Part shown: positions 36,395-48,597 of the stretch, piece by piece
Layout: each line of letters begins with the position of its first letter
How positions within the stretch are numbered: position 1 is the stretch's first letter
Assembly (NCBI GenBank): GCA_026413225.1
Contig: CM048552.1
Span: 214,482,553 to 214,546,552, forward strand
Direction of reading: 5' to 3'
DNA from: Otis tarda
Taxonomy: Eukaryota > Chordata > Aves > Otidiformes > Otididae
DNA length: 64,000 bases
Made by a program: the position numbers and the translations under genes
Notes under the pieces: generated by a model
The model's database searches: none
Told to the model about the DNA's origin: nothing
What the model saw: the letters and a program-made list of their open reading frames with translations, nothing else

Positions 36395-36985
36395 TTCCTT
36401 CCTTCCTTCCATGCATCCATCCACCCATCTCTAGCCACCAATCTCCCTCCACCCATCCACCTCCATCCACCCATCTCCATCCCTCTCCACCCATCTCCTC
36501 CCATTTCCATCTGTCTCCTCCCATTTTCACCCATCTCCATCCATCTCCTCCCATCTCCATCTCCTCTCATCTCCATCCATCTCCATCCCTCTCCACCCCT
36601 CCATCTCCATGCATCCATCTGTCTGTCCATCCATCCATCTCCTCCCATCTCCACCCATCTCCTCCCTTCTCCATCCATCTCCATCCGTATCCTGCCATCT
36701 CCATCCCTCTCCATCCCTCTCCATCCAGCTCCATCGCTCTCCATCCATCTCCATCCCTCTCCATCCATCTCCTCCCATCTCCATCCGTATCCTGCCATCT
36801 CCATCCCTCTCCATCCCTCTCCTCCCATCTCCATCCAGCTCCATTGCTCTCCATCCATCTCCTCCCATCTCCATCCATCTCCTCCCATCTCCATCCAGCT
36901 CCATCCTTCTCCTCCCACCTCCATCCATCTCCACCCACCCATCCAGCCATCCGCCTCCACCTATCCACCTCCACCCATCCCCACC
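36395..36985. repeat. Pyrimidine-rich (CCATCTCCATCCATCTCCTC)-type minisatellite
   Basis: About 0.6 kb of CCATC- and CTCC-based units, nearly all C/T/A on the + strand. The Met/Trp/Gly/Asp frame on the minus strand is its translation and not a gene. Confidence 0.96.
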
Positions 36986-37841
36986 ACCCGTCCAAAACAA
37001 CAGGCCCCACGAGCCATTCGGGCATGATTTTCAGAGCAGGCATGGTCCATCTTCCAGGACATCTCCTCCTGAAGGCATCAAGCCCAGCTTTGGGCACGAA
37101 ACCAAATACATTGTGATTTCCACCATGGTGTTTCCAGACCAGGATGTGTCCGGAGAAGAAAAATCAGCCACTTCCACCCCCTCTCCCTCAACGTGGCTCT
37201 TTTTAAAGCTCTGATGGTTGGTCCCGGTGGGGCTGTTTCTCCGGGCTCCCTCGGTTTCCATGGAGAGGATGGGTGAGGAATTTCAAAGGGAATGGCTCCA
37301 GTAAATGAACTCTTCTCTAAAAATAGCATGTTTGCTTTTGGGTCTTTGGGAACTGCGGCCCAACCAATGGGAGCGAGAACGAAAATCAGCATCGGGGTAA
37401 AAAAAATTCCACTAACTCGCACTTCATCCAAACTCCCGTCGGAGCTGCTGGGCTTCCGGGGGACAGGGGGCTGGTCCGAGCCTGCCCGGCCCCTGCCCGC
37501 AGTGGGACCAGTTGCTCCGTGACCATTGTTCCTGGTTGCCGGTGGGGGTTGTCCCCAAGCTGCGTGTCCCTCTGTGCCTTATACCGATTATTTTGAGTTG
37601 AATCTCTTTAATTTGAGGAGCAGAAGGGTTGATGACAGGAACACGTTGGGCTTGTGTGATCCCCATATCCCAGAGTCCCTGGGTGTGTCCCTTTTTGGGA
37701 ACCAGGGGATGGCCGCCACCACCTTCCACCCCACCGGTGACATCCAAGACACCAACGAACCCCACTACGACACTTCTGCAGGGATGTGTTGGGGACAGGA
37801 CTTCTGTGGTGGTGGCCACCACCAGGAGCCACCATCCCGAC
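36986..37841. other. Intron 1 sequence, no feature
   Basis: Unique sequence without recognisable exon or repeat. Confidence 0.45.
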
Positions 37842-38275
37842 TTGAGGATGACCACCTCCAGGTCCCCTCCAGAGAAGCCACCATCTCAACATGGGAACAG
37901 CCACTACCAGGTCCTCTCCAGAGAAGCCACCATCCTGACGAGGGGACGACCACCACCAGGTCCCCTCTAGAGAAGCCACCATCCTGACATGGGTATTGCC
38001 ACCACCAGGTCCCTCCTGGAGGAGTCACTATGCTGACATGGGGACAGTCACCACCAAGTTCCCTCCAGACAAGCCGTCATCCGGACGAGGACACAGCCAG
38101 CTCCCTTCCAGAGGAGTGACCATCGCAATGGGAGAGTGACCACCACCAGGTCCCCTCCAGAGAAGCCACCATCCCAACAGGGGGATGGCCACCACCAGGT
38201 CCCCTCCAGAGAAGCCACCATCCCAACAGGGGGACGACCACCACCAGGTCCTCTCTGGAGGAGCCGTCCTGACGT
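37842..38275. repeat. Minisatellite, core GACCACCACCAGGTCCCCTCC
   Basis: About eight units of roughly 50-57 bases, each with CACCACCAGGTCCCCTCC and AGAGAAGCCACCATCC blocks. Later copies (38150-38250) are the most similar to each other. Confidence 0.94.
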
Positions 38276-39079
38276 GGGGACCTCAGTGTCCCCACGTGGT
38301 TCCTGGGGCTGGAGAATGTGGAGTTGCTATTTGTGACCGCCCGTTCCCGAGCCCGCCGGTACTCTCCAAAAAAAACAAGAAGGGAGTTGTTTGCATGGGA
38401 AGATTGGCATCTCCAAGCTGGGATATGGTTTCCTGCTTTTTTTAGCTGGAGTAGCAGCAGACTCGTTGGCCTGCCCTGATTTGGCATCCTTCTTCTTGCC
38501 TTCTTTTTTTTTTTTTTTTTTTGGAAGGGTTTCATCCTGACCCCTCGGCAGAAACGCCGTCGCTAGCGGTAGGGGATCAGTTTTGGTCCTTTTCTTTTTC
38601 TTTTTGGTTGCCCAAAACCCCGGTGAGATGGGATGTAGATGGCTCAGAGCCTCAGTAAGCGGAGAGGGGACTCGTCCCTTGGTCGTCCGAACCCAGAGCA
38701 GGTCAGTAGAATCCAAAAATGTCCTTTTTTTGCCCCCCTCCCCCCAGGGTACCACCGTGACAATGACACGACAGGGAAGGCGTCACCTCTCGCCTCGCCG
38801 TGATGTGACGTGGGATGTGGGTGTTCCTGGTGAGGTCCGTGTTTCCCACCCCCCCGCCAGCTTCCTGCTGCCCCGGTTGCAGCTGTGTGGGACGAGGGGA
38901 CCTGCTGCGGGGCTGGGTGTCCGTGCGGCATGGGTGACGCTGGGGACGGAGGCTGACGTGGGTACAAAGGGGGACTTCTCCTGGTGGGTGCACCCAGGCT
39001 GCTGCCAAGGGCGTGGATCCAGGATTGGGGAGGGGGGCCATCAAAAGGGCTGAGGTAGGGGCATGGCACAGACTGCTCA
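38276..39079. other. Intron 1 sequence with poly(T)
   Basis: Contains a T run at 38505-38522. No gene is supported. Confidence 0.45.
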
Positions 39080-40110
39080 GGGCTCCTGGGTGCCCATGGA
39101 CTCCTGGGTGCCTGTTGGCTCCTGGGTGCCCATCAGCTCCTACGTGTCCATCAGCTCCTGGGTATCTGTCGGTTCCTGGATGCTCATGGGTTTGTGGGCA
39201 CCCATGGACTCCTGATACTTGTTGGCTCCTGAGTGCCCATCAGCTCCTGGGTGCTCATCAGCTCCCGGGTGCTCATGGACTCCTGGGTGCCCGTCAGTTC
39301 CTGGGTGCCCATCAGCTCCTGGGTGTCCGCCAGCTCCTGGTTGCATGTGGATTCATGGGTGTCCATGGACTTCTGGGTACCTGTTGGATGCTGGCCATCC
39401 GTCAGCTCCTCCGTGCCCGTAGGGTGCCCATCGGCTTCTGAGTGCCCACGGACTCTGGGCGCCCATGGGCTCCTGAGGGCCCATAAGCTCCTGAGTGTCC
39501 ATCAGCTCCTGGGTGCTTGTGGATTCATGGGTACTCATGGATTCCTGGTAGCTGTTGCATCCCGGGCATCCATCAGCTCCTGGGTGCCCATGGAATCTGG
39601 GTGCCCATGGACTCTGGGTGCCCATTGGCTTCTGGGTGCCCATGGACTCTGTTGGCTTCTAGGTGCCCAACAGCTCCTGAGTGCCCATAAGCTCCTTGAT
39701 GTTACCAGGTCCTGGGTGCCCGTCAGCTCCTGGGTGCCCATGAACTCCAAGATGGCTCCTGGCCATCCATCAGCTTCTGAGCATCCATCAGCTCCTGGGT
39801 GCCTTTTGGCTCCTGGATGCCTCTTGGCTTCTGGTGCCCCCAGAATTGTGGGTCCACATGGAGGTCTGGATGCCCATCGGCTCCTGGGTGCCCTTTGGCT
39901 CCTGGGTGCCCATCAATTCCCGGATGCCCTTTGGCTCTTAGGTGCCCATTGGTCCCTGGTGCCCATCAGCTCCTGGTGCCCATCAGCTCCTGATGCCCAT
40001 CAGCTCTTGGGTGTCCATCAGCTCCTGGGTGCCCAGTGCCTCCTGAATGCCTTTTGGCTCTTGGGTGCCCATTCGCTCTTGGGTGCCCATCAACTCCTGG
40101 TGCCCATCAC
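39080..40110. repeat. Minisatellite, core CTCCTGGGTGCCCATCAG
   Basis: About 1 kb of approximately 30-base and half-length units on CTCCTGGGTGCCCATCAG / GGACTCCTGGGTGCCC. It is highly variable in spacing, suggesting an old array. Confidence 0.95.
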
Positions 40111-40339
40111 CCCAAATGCCAGACGGGCGCCCTCCTGCGTACCCCAAGTTTGTTTGCACCTCTCTCACCCACATCTATGCCCCATGCCCACCAGGCACCC
40201 AGGGCACCTCCTACCCCCATGCGCCAGGCTGGCACCCAGCGCCGACGCCAAGGGGTGCCAGCGCTGGGCACCCTTCTCCTCCCTCTCATCCCCAAATCCC
40301 AATAACTATCGCTTCGGGGTGCCGCGGGACGCAGGGAGC

Positions 40340-40700
40340 GAGTGGGGGATCCGGGGACGCTGGCCAGTCGGGGTGGGGGGGTGATGTTACCTCCTCGCCC
40401 GGGGCGGGGGCCGAGCGTGGCGGGGGAGGCGGCGGCGGCGGCGGCGGGAGGGAGAAGAGCGCGGCTGACCTCAGCATCTGGAAAGCTGCGCTCTTGGGCC
40501 TCGGCCTGCGTGCCGGAAAACCGGAGGCAAAAAAAAACCCTTCCATATTTGGCGAAAGCCGCTCGAGGGCTCGGCAAAGGCTGGATGCGAACGGGGGGCC
40601 GGGAAAGCCCCCCGCCGCCGCCCGGGCTGCGGCGACACGAGTTTCGCACGGGCTCTGCAGATGCGGTGGGGGATGGATGGCGGCGGGAGGGGCGGGGGGA
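40340..40700. promoter_or_regulatory. Intronic CpG island with a perfect CArG box
   Basis: CpG-dense block with GGCGGC repeats (40428-40450). It contains CCATATTTGG at 40543-40552, which fits the SRF consensus CC(A/T)6GG exactly. It sits in ARHGEF17 intron 1. This could be an enhancer or alternative promoter; no linked exon is evident. Confidence 0.4.
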
Positions 40701-41624
40701 ATTGGGGTGAGCGTTGCAGATGGGGTGGGGTGGGGGGTGTAGGGTGGGGGGCACCCATGGGGTGCTGCCAGCGGCAGAGGGAGGACGCACTGAGATGCCA
40801 GCACGGTCCTGAGCCTCGGATTTTGGGGGGGGCGGAGGGAAAGAACCCCTTGCACCCCAACACAAACCCAATTCCGAGTGAAAATCCCATGGGATTGACA
40901 CATTTAGAGGATGAATTTTCGCGGCTTGGGGAAATGAGCCTCCCGCCTGCTCCCCACTCCCCATCCCGCCGGCGCTGCCGCTGACTGGGACGGCACTGGG
41001 ATGCCCAGCATCCTTCCCACCCTGCCCCAGTAGAGTCACTCCGGCTCCTTTTTTTTTTTATCCCTGGCTTTTTCTCACACTTCAAAAGCCAAACTACGGC
41101 CAGGCCGTGTCTTCCCGGGATGAATCACCGCAGCCGAGAAGTCAAAGAAGGGAAAAAAGCCGAATTCTCGGCACATCTGGTTGGGTCTGAGGCCGCCCTC
41201 CTCCTCCTCCTCCTCCTCCTTCTCCTCCTCCTCCTCTTCCTCCCCAGTCCCGGAGGCGGTTGTTGCCGCTGGGTTTTCTCCATGGGAGCATCCCTGAAGA
41301 AATGGAGGCTCCTCTGCGAACTGGGAGCCTGGGAAAAACCACGGCGGAGGGAAAAGCAAACATCTCCAACCCCCAGAGCTGCGAATAAACACTGGGGTAT
41401 TATTAGTAACCGAAGCGGGGCTGAATCAGAGCGGCTGATTTATGCTCTTATTTCCTTTTGAGAAGTTACGCTTCGGAAAACGGCTCGGATTTTTCTTACC
41501 CGTGGGAGAAGAGCGAGCGGCCGGGCGGGGAGGGGATACAGCCCCGGATGTGATGCTGTCCAGGTTCCTCGTGTTCCCGTGGGATGCGGAGGGGGGTTTC
41601 CCCCAGACGTGGGGTGTGGTGGTC
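40701..41624. other. Intron 1 sequence with (CTC)n
   Basis: Holds a CTC trinucleotide run at 41197-41240 and a T run at 41050-41060. No exon is supported. Confidence 0.45.
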
Positions 41625-43745
41625 CCGGGGATGGAGGGGACTGGTACGCAGGAATGGGGTGGCTGGTATTCAGGGATGAGGAGACCAGTAGTAGGGATGG
41701 AGTTGATTGGTACCCAGGGATGGGGTTACTGGTGCCCAGGGATGGGTGACTGGAACCCATGGATGACAGCGGCTGGTACCCAGGGATGGGGTTACTGGTG
41801 CCCAAGGATGGCAGCAGCTGGTACCCAGGGATGGGGCTACTGGTACCCAAGGATGGAGGTGACTGGTACCCAGGGATGGAGTTGGCTGGTACCAGGGATG
41901 GGTGACTGGAACCCATGGATGACAGCGGCTGGTACCCAGGGATGGGGCTACTGGTTCCCAAGGATGGAGGTGACTGGTACCCAGGGATGGAGTTGGCTGG
42001 TACCAGGGATGGGTGACTGGAACCCATGGACGGCAGCAGCTGGTACCCAGGGATGGGGTTACTGGTGCTCAGAGATGGAGGTGACTGGTACCCAGCGATG
42101 GCAGTAGATGGAACCAGTGACGGAGGTGACTGGTACCCAGGGATGGGGCTACTGGTGCCCAAGGATGGAGGTGACTGGTACCCAGGGATGGAGTTGGCTG
42201 GTACCAGGGATGGGTGACTGGAACCCATGGACGGCAGCAGCTGGTACCCAGGGATGGGGTTACTGGTGCTCAGAGATGGAGGTGACTGGTACCCAGCGAT
42301 GGCAGTAGATGGAACCAGTGACAGAGGTGACTGGTAGCCAGGGATGGGGTTACTGGTGCCCAAGGATGGAGGTGACTGGTACCCAGGGATGGAGTTGGCT
42401 GGTACCAGGGATGGGTGACTGGAACCCATGGACGGCAGCAGCTGGTACCCAGGGATGGGGCTACTGGTGCTCAGAGATGGAGGTGACTGGTGCCCAGCGA
42501 TGGCAGTAGATGGAACCAGTGACGGAGGTGACTGGTAGCCAGGGATGGGGTGATGTGGCATAGGAAGGGGGTGACTGGTACCCAGGGATGGGTGACTGGT
42601 GCCCAGGGATGGAGGTGACTGGTACCCAGTGATGGAGGTGATTGGTACCCAGTGATGGAGGTGACTGGTGCCCAGGGATGGAGGTGACTGGTGCCCAGGG
42701 ATGGAGGTGACTGGTGCCCAGGGATGGGGTGACATGGTCTGGAAAGGAGGTGACTTGTTCCCGGAGATCAAGAGGACTGGTGCCCAGGGATGGGGAGACT
42801 GGTACACAGGAATGGCAGCAGCTGGTACCCAGGGATGGTGGTGACTGGTATCCAGGGATGGATGACTGGAACTCGTGGATGGCAGTGGCTGATACTCAGG
42901 GATGATGGTGACTGGTGCCCAGGGATGGAGGTGACTGGTGCCCAGGGATGGAGGTAGATGGAAACAGTGATGGACATGATTGGTACCCAGGAACGGGGTG
43001 ACATGTCCTGGAAATGAGGTCACTTGTTCCCAGAGGTTGAGAGGACTGGTACCATGGATGGGGAGACTGGTATCCAGGGATGGTGGTGGCTTATACTAGG
43101 GATGGAAGTGACTGGTACTGAGGGATGGCAGCAGCTGGTGCCCAGGGATGGAGTTACTGGTGCCCAGGGACGGAGGTAACTGGTACCCAGGGATGTGTGA
43201 CTGGAACCCATGGATGGCAGTGGCTGATAGCAGGGATGGAGGTGACTGGTGCCCAGGGATGGAGGTGACTGGTGCCCAGGGATGGAGGTAGATGGAACCA
43301 GTGATGGAGGTGATTGGTACCCGGGGATGGGGTGACATGCCTCAGAAAGGAGGTGAGGGGTACCAAGGGATTGGGGGTTGGGTACCAACGGATGGGGAGA
43401 CTGGTACCCAAGGATGACAGCGGCTGGTACCCAGGGATGGGGTTACTGGTGCCCAAGGATGGCGGTGACTGGTGCCCAGGGATGGAGTTGGCTGGTACTC
43501 AGGATGGGTGACTGGAACCCATGGGTGGCAGTGGCTGATACCTTGGATGGGATGACTGGTGCCCAGAGACAGAGTGGCATGCTCAGGGATGCAGGGACTG
43601 GTACTCAGGGATGGGGATGACCAGTACCAGGGATGGAGTGGCTTGTACCAGGGATGGGGGTTACTGGTACCCAGGATGGAGGTGATTGGTACCCAAGGAT
43701 GCCAGGGGCTGGCACCCAGGGGTGGCAGGGACTGGTACCCAGCAA
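41625..43745. repeat. GGTACCC minisatellite with 201-bp higher-order unit
   Basis: About 2.1 kb of units near 30 bases on CTGGTACCCAGGGATGGAGG. From about 41930 to 42540 the monomers are organised into a higher-order repeat of exactly 201 bases (copies begin near 42108 and 42309, plus a partial copy before). The 527-codon frame on the minus strand is an artefact. Confidence 0.96.
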
Positions 43746-45380
43746 AGCAAGGTGTCTGCTGGCTGCCATCCCTCCACCCGTGTGTAGGACATACGACAGC
43801 ATCGTTTATCCCGAGGCGAAGATCGGATGGGTTTTCTTTCTGAGTCTTTTTTTTTTTTTTCCCCAGGGTTTTGGTAGAAATAAAGCTGAGGATGTGTTAA
43901 AATTTTTAAGCGTGGGAGATCGCCGTGCCCTGCGGGCTGCTTAGAGCGGGGGACTATCCCCACGGACCAGTGGCTCCCACTATGTCCCAGCTCCCTCTAG
44001 TGGGATCTGCCCTGGGAAGAAGCATCCAGCGAGAAAAAAGGTGCAGAAATCCCAGTTCCCCCCAGTTTCTTCCAAACTGGGAATGAGCGTCTAAAGGAGG
44101 TGCGGAGATTCCTAGCATAACCCTACTACGAGACTCTAGAGAATCCCCCCTCAGCAGTGCGGAGCGTTGGGAGCCGGCGGTGGGGACAAGCCGTAATGAG
44201 GGAAAAACAACTTGTATTTATTTATTCTTAAAATTTTGGCACATTTTGGAGGGGTGGGAATAATTTTGCTGGAAGCAGGGCTAGCTCCGCCTTTGGCAGC
44301 TGCGGGAAGGATGAGCTGGGAAGGCCCCGAGCGGCAAATCCTGCTGCCAAAAGGATCCAAAACGCTCCATTTTTTTTTTCCTAAAGCTGTATTTTTTTAC
44401 CGCGAAGTGAGGTCAAAACCCCCACTACAGCTCCCCCAGGGTATGGCTGAGGCCAGACACAACTCGTTACACCGCTGGCCTGGGAAAAATGCTGCGTGTT
44501 GTGGTTCCGGGAGGGGAATTTCGGGGTGAAACGGTGTCTCTGGGGATCCAGAGATTCCTCTTCCCATGGGATGTGCTTTTAGCAACCCAGGCGGGTGGTG
44601 ACAGCACGTGTGACACCCACCCGCGCGTCCCCGGCTTCAGCGACCCAGTTCCCACCGGCAGCGGGATTTGGGGTGGGGAAGTCCTTAAAGTAGCATCGTT
44701 ACATGCACTGATGTGTGCACGGTCTCAGCTCTCAAGGGCCAGCGGCTGCAGTGACGGCTGAGATTCCTCATGGATTTACATCCCTGCTCTCCCTTTCCCC
44801 CAAATCCCAATTTTCCTTTTAAAAATGACGGTTTTAGGACATCTCCGTCGATGCCTTTTTGTTTGCAGGAGGGGGGATACGATTTGCCAGCTCCTTTATT
44901 TAATATTTTCAGATGTTTTTAAAATCCCCCGGGGATGCTCAAGCTCCTCCTGCGGCGCTGCGCTCGGGTGGGGAAAAGTAAAATGATGGATTTGCACCCG
45001 GAGGCTTCCTAAAAAAATAAAAAGAAGAGAACTTCCGTCCTTCTTCGGGAAGCCAGGCGGGGTCGGGAAAGTTGTATTTCTGATGCCAGAGGGAAAAATT
45101 GTGGGAAAACCCCCTCTCTGAGCCCCCCCATCTGGGATTTGGGGTGCTGCCGAATCGTCCCCCCCCAAATCCCCAGTGCTGGATCCGCTCCGTCTTTGGA
45201 TTTTTGGGATCATCCTCGCGGTGCTGGTGTTTGGGATGGGGGATGAGGCACTTGGCTCCATCCCAAGGGATTGTGATGCTTTTCCCGGGAGGGGTTTGGG
45301 GTTTTTTTGGGAGGGAACACCCAGGTTTGCTGAAAAAAAAATTTTAAAAAGGAAAAAAAAAGGCTGATCCGAAAGGAAAT
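43746..45380. other. Intron 1 sequence, no gene
   Basis: Unique sequence with T and A runs (43849-43861, 45351-45361). No splice-bounded coding exon is recognised. Confidence 0.45.
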
Positions 45381-45387
45381 CTAAAGG

Positions 45388-45495
45388 TGTTTACAAAGAG
45401 CCGCGCTGCTAAAAATAACCGGCTCATATTTTAGACGGCCCTAAAAATAGGCAGCGCTGTTGGAGTGGCCAAACACTCCCAGGAATTTCCTGTGG
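45388..45495. promoter_or_regulatory. Candidate intronic enhancer: two MEF2 sites with FOX and NF-kB-like motifs
   Basis: Motifs within about 105 bases: TGTTTAC at 45388-45394 (forkhead); CTAAAAATAA at 45409-45418 and CTAAAAATAG at 45441-45450 (both fit the MEF2 consensus YTA(A/T)4TAR); and GGAATTTCC at 45482-45490. Motif matches are direct observation; enhancer activity is inference. Confidence 0.3.
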
Positions 45496-46074
45496 GCCGC
45501 GGGCTGCGCGCAGGGGGGTCCGGGCTCGGCGGCCGGCGGGGACGGCCGGCATCCCTCCGGCTTTTTCTTTCCTGGGTGAAGGCGAGATAACCTCCGCTGG
45601 GCCCCTCGATGCGCAGCGGGATCCAGCCTGGCTCCTTCCCTGGTTTGGGAAGCGATGGGTTTAACCCTTCTCCATCCATCTTTCCTCTCTGATGACACAC
45701 AAAGAGGTTGGGTGGGTTTGAGAGTGCTTTTAAAACCCATCAGCAGAAAGCTCAACCTTAATAGTAGACACTGGAGAATCTACTCACGCGGTTAAATTAA
45801 AGGATTGTCTCAAGGGAGCTGTGTGGGGAGTGGGGATGTGGGAAGGACCCTCTGTGGATGGAAGGGTGGAGGGATCCCCCTGCTCGCCCCGGGGACAAGC
45901 GATCCCACGGGAAGGCTCAAGGGCGTTGCTGCACTGGGTCACGCGTCGCCGCGTCGCCACGTCGCAGCGGCGTCGCAGGCCGGCTGGGGTTGCGACGGCG
46001 AGGAGGCAGGGATTGCGAGAGGAACGGATCTGGGATCGCAACCCAGAGGGAGCTGGAATCGCCCGGGGTGGCGA
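45496..46074. other. Intron 1 sequence, partly CpG-rich
   Basis: CpG-rich at 45495-45550 and 45940-46000. No coding exon is supported. Confidence 0.4.
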
Positions 46075-47490
46075 TCCTGGTGGGATGTGGGATTGGAACC
46101 AGAATGGGTCTGGGATTGCAGCACAGGTGGGTCTGAGCCCAGATTGGCAACCCACATGGATTTGGGATTGCAACAGGAATGGATCTGGGATTGCAACCCA
46201 GGTGGATCTGGGATTGGAACCCAAACAATCCCAGATTTGCAACCCACATGGAGCTGGGATTGCAACAGGAATGGATCTGGGATTGCAACCCAGGTGGATC
46301 TGGGATTGGAACCCAAACAATCCCAGATTTGCAACCCACATGGATCTGGGATTGCAACAGGAACGGATCTGGGATTGGAACCCAGGTGGTTGGAACCCAG
46401 GTGGATCTGGGATTGGAACCCAAACGAGTCCAGATTTGCAACCCACATGGATCTGGGATTGCAACAGGAATGGATCTGGGATTGCAGCCCAGGTGGATCT
46501 GGGATTGGAACCCAAACGAGTCCAGATTTGCAACCCACATGGAGCTGGGATTGCAACAGGAATGGATCTGGAATTGCAACAGGAATGGATCTGGGATTGG
46601 AACCCAGGTGGATCTGGGATTGGAACCCAAAGGAGCCCAGATTTGCAACCCGTATGGAGCTGGGATTGCAATGAAATGGGTCTGGGATTGCAGCCCAGGT
46701 GAAACAGGGATTACAACCGCAAAGGATCTGGGATTGGATCCCAGAATGGCTCTGGACTGCAACCCAGATGGACCTGGGATTATAGCCCAAATGGATTTCA
46801 GGATTGCAGCCCAAATGGGTCTGGGATTGGAACCCGGAATGGCCTGGATTGCAACCCAGATGGATTTCAGGATTGCAATCCAGATGGGTCCAGGATTGGA
46901 ACCCAGATGGGTCTGGTTTTGCAGCCCAACTACACCCGGCTTGCAAACCAGATTAATTTGGGATGGTGACCCAAATGAGCCTGGGATTGCCACCCAAATG
47001 GGTCTGGGATTGGAACCCAGATGGGTCTGGGATTGGAACCCACATGGGTCTGGAATTTGCAACGCAGATGGGCCCGAGGTTGCAGCCTTTGTGGGTCTGG
47101 GATTGCAGCCTAAATGGATCTGGGATTCCAACCAAAATGGGCCTGGGATTACAACAGAAATGGGGCTGGGATTACAACCAAAATGGATCTGGGATTACAA
47201 CCGAAATGGATCTGGGATTCCAACCAAAATGGGCCTGGGATTACAACAGAAATGGGGCTGGGATTCCAACCAAAATGGATCTGGGATTACAACAGAAATG
47301 GATCTGGGATTCCAACAGAAATGGGGCTGGGATTACAACAGAAATGGGGCTGGGATTACAACAGAAATGGTTCTGGGATTACAACAGAAATGGGTCTGGG
47401 ATTCCAACCAAAATGGGTCTGGGATTACAACAGAAATGGGTCTGGGATTCCAACAGAAATGGGGCTGGGATTGGATCCCAGTTGGGTCCA
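46075..47490. repeat. Minisatellite, core ATCTGGGATTGCAACC
   Basis: About 1.4 kb of roughly 21-base monomers (GGATCTGGGATTGCAACCCA). The right half (47110-47460) is a purer subfamily on TGGGATTACAACAGAAATGG. Several adjacent units form larger periods. Long frames on both strands are artefacts of the 21-base period. Confidence 0.96.
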
Positions 47491-48169
47491 GGATTGCCCC
47501 AGCAGTGGGTCTGCAGCCACTGTGCTGCTGCAGAAGGAGCTGCAGGTGCAAACGGCCTCGTTACCCCAGATGCAATTAGCTGCAGCGGGTGCAGCACGGG
47601 CACCCATCCCACCCACGCCGGGTGCAGGTCCCTCGTCCCCGATCCCAGTGCCAGGGTGTATTTAAGGCAGCTGCAGCTCCCCTCTTGTAATATTACATGC
47701 ACTGAGTTGGCCGTTCTCTGCCGCGCACCCCGGGGAAGGTGCTCATCATCCTCATTTCCAGGAGGAAATTTACTGGCTGCAACGGGAGGACGCAGCCCTG
47801 CTGCACACCGTTGCTGTGGAAACGGGGCGAGCGGCTAATTAGATTTAATTAACGAAGCAGGAGGGGAGCCTTAGGAACAGATCCGGGCAGGGGTGCAATC
47901 ACCCGGCGAGCAGGGGTGCGGGTACCGAGGTGCTGATGTGGGAAGGGGGGAGGAAGCGGGCTTGCTCCATGCCTCAGTTTCCCCATCTGCGAGGGGGAGG
48001 TGGTACCCAGGGGTTCCATCCTGGATGGGGACCCCGAGGATGCTGAGCACCCCAACCCAGCACCATCTGTACACCTCCCCTTCCCTCCCCCCCCAAAAAA
48101 AAAATAAATCACACGCCTCAAAAAAATCATCGCATCCCTCCAGCGCAGCATCATCCCCCCCCCCCCCCA
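47491..48169. other. Intron 1 sequence, no gene
   Basis: Unique sequence with a C run at 48158-48170. No exon is supported. Confidence 0.45.
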
Positions 48170-48570
48170 CCGGCAGGATCCTGCATCCGCGCGCGTCTCT
48201 GCGTGCGTGGCGCTGTGTGTGTGCGCGCGTGGGCACGGCTCTGCCTCCAGCTCCCGTCGCTCTCGGCCGCCCGCGCCTCGGTAGCACCCGGGGCCGGGGA
48301 CCCGCGTGCCGCCGCGGACGCAGGCGCGCGCATCCCGCAGCCGTTCTGCAGCGCTTGCTGTATATTTTTATTTATTTATTTATTTATTTATTTTATTTAT
48401 ACACGCACTGAACCTTATCGATATAAATAGCTCCTCTATTTTATTTCCCTCCTTGCTGCATCCCAACGCAGCGTTCCGGCTATTTTAAAGGGAAAACCTG
48501 GCTATATATCTATCTATATCTATAAAAAAAATATATATATATAAAATTTTTTTATATTCCTTGGGCCGCG
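48170..48570 (+). promoter_or_regulatory. CpG island, TTTA repeat and TATA-like element: candidate internal promoter
   Basis: 48175-48350 is CpG-dense (CCGCGCGCGTCTCTGCG). Then come (TTTA)n at 48366-48402 and a TA-rich tract at 48500-48555 with TATAAAAA at 48531 and TATAAAAT near 48539. The TATA-like elements lie about 60 bases before the ATG of the coding-like block at 48598. Promoter function is inferred from layout only. Confidence 0.3.
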
Positions 48571-48597
48571 TGGGCCGGACCGACCCCCGGGACCCGC

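Noticed and set aside
36395-36985. 311-codon Met/Trp/Gly/Asp frame on the minus strand
   Set aside because: Translation of the pyrimidine-rich CCATCTCC array.
41440-43023. 527-codon frame rich in Ser/Pro/Gly/His on the minus strand
   Set aside because: Translation of the GGTACCC minisatellite; period-driven, no independent coding evidence.
45784-47838. Long frames on both strands with repeated WDWNP/GLQ-type peptides
   Set aside because: Translation of the 21-bp array; mirrored frames on both strands show that repeat period, not selection, keeps them open.
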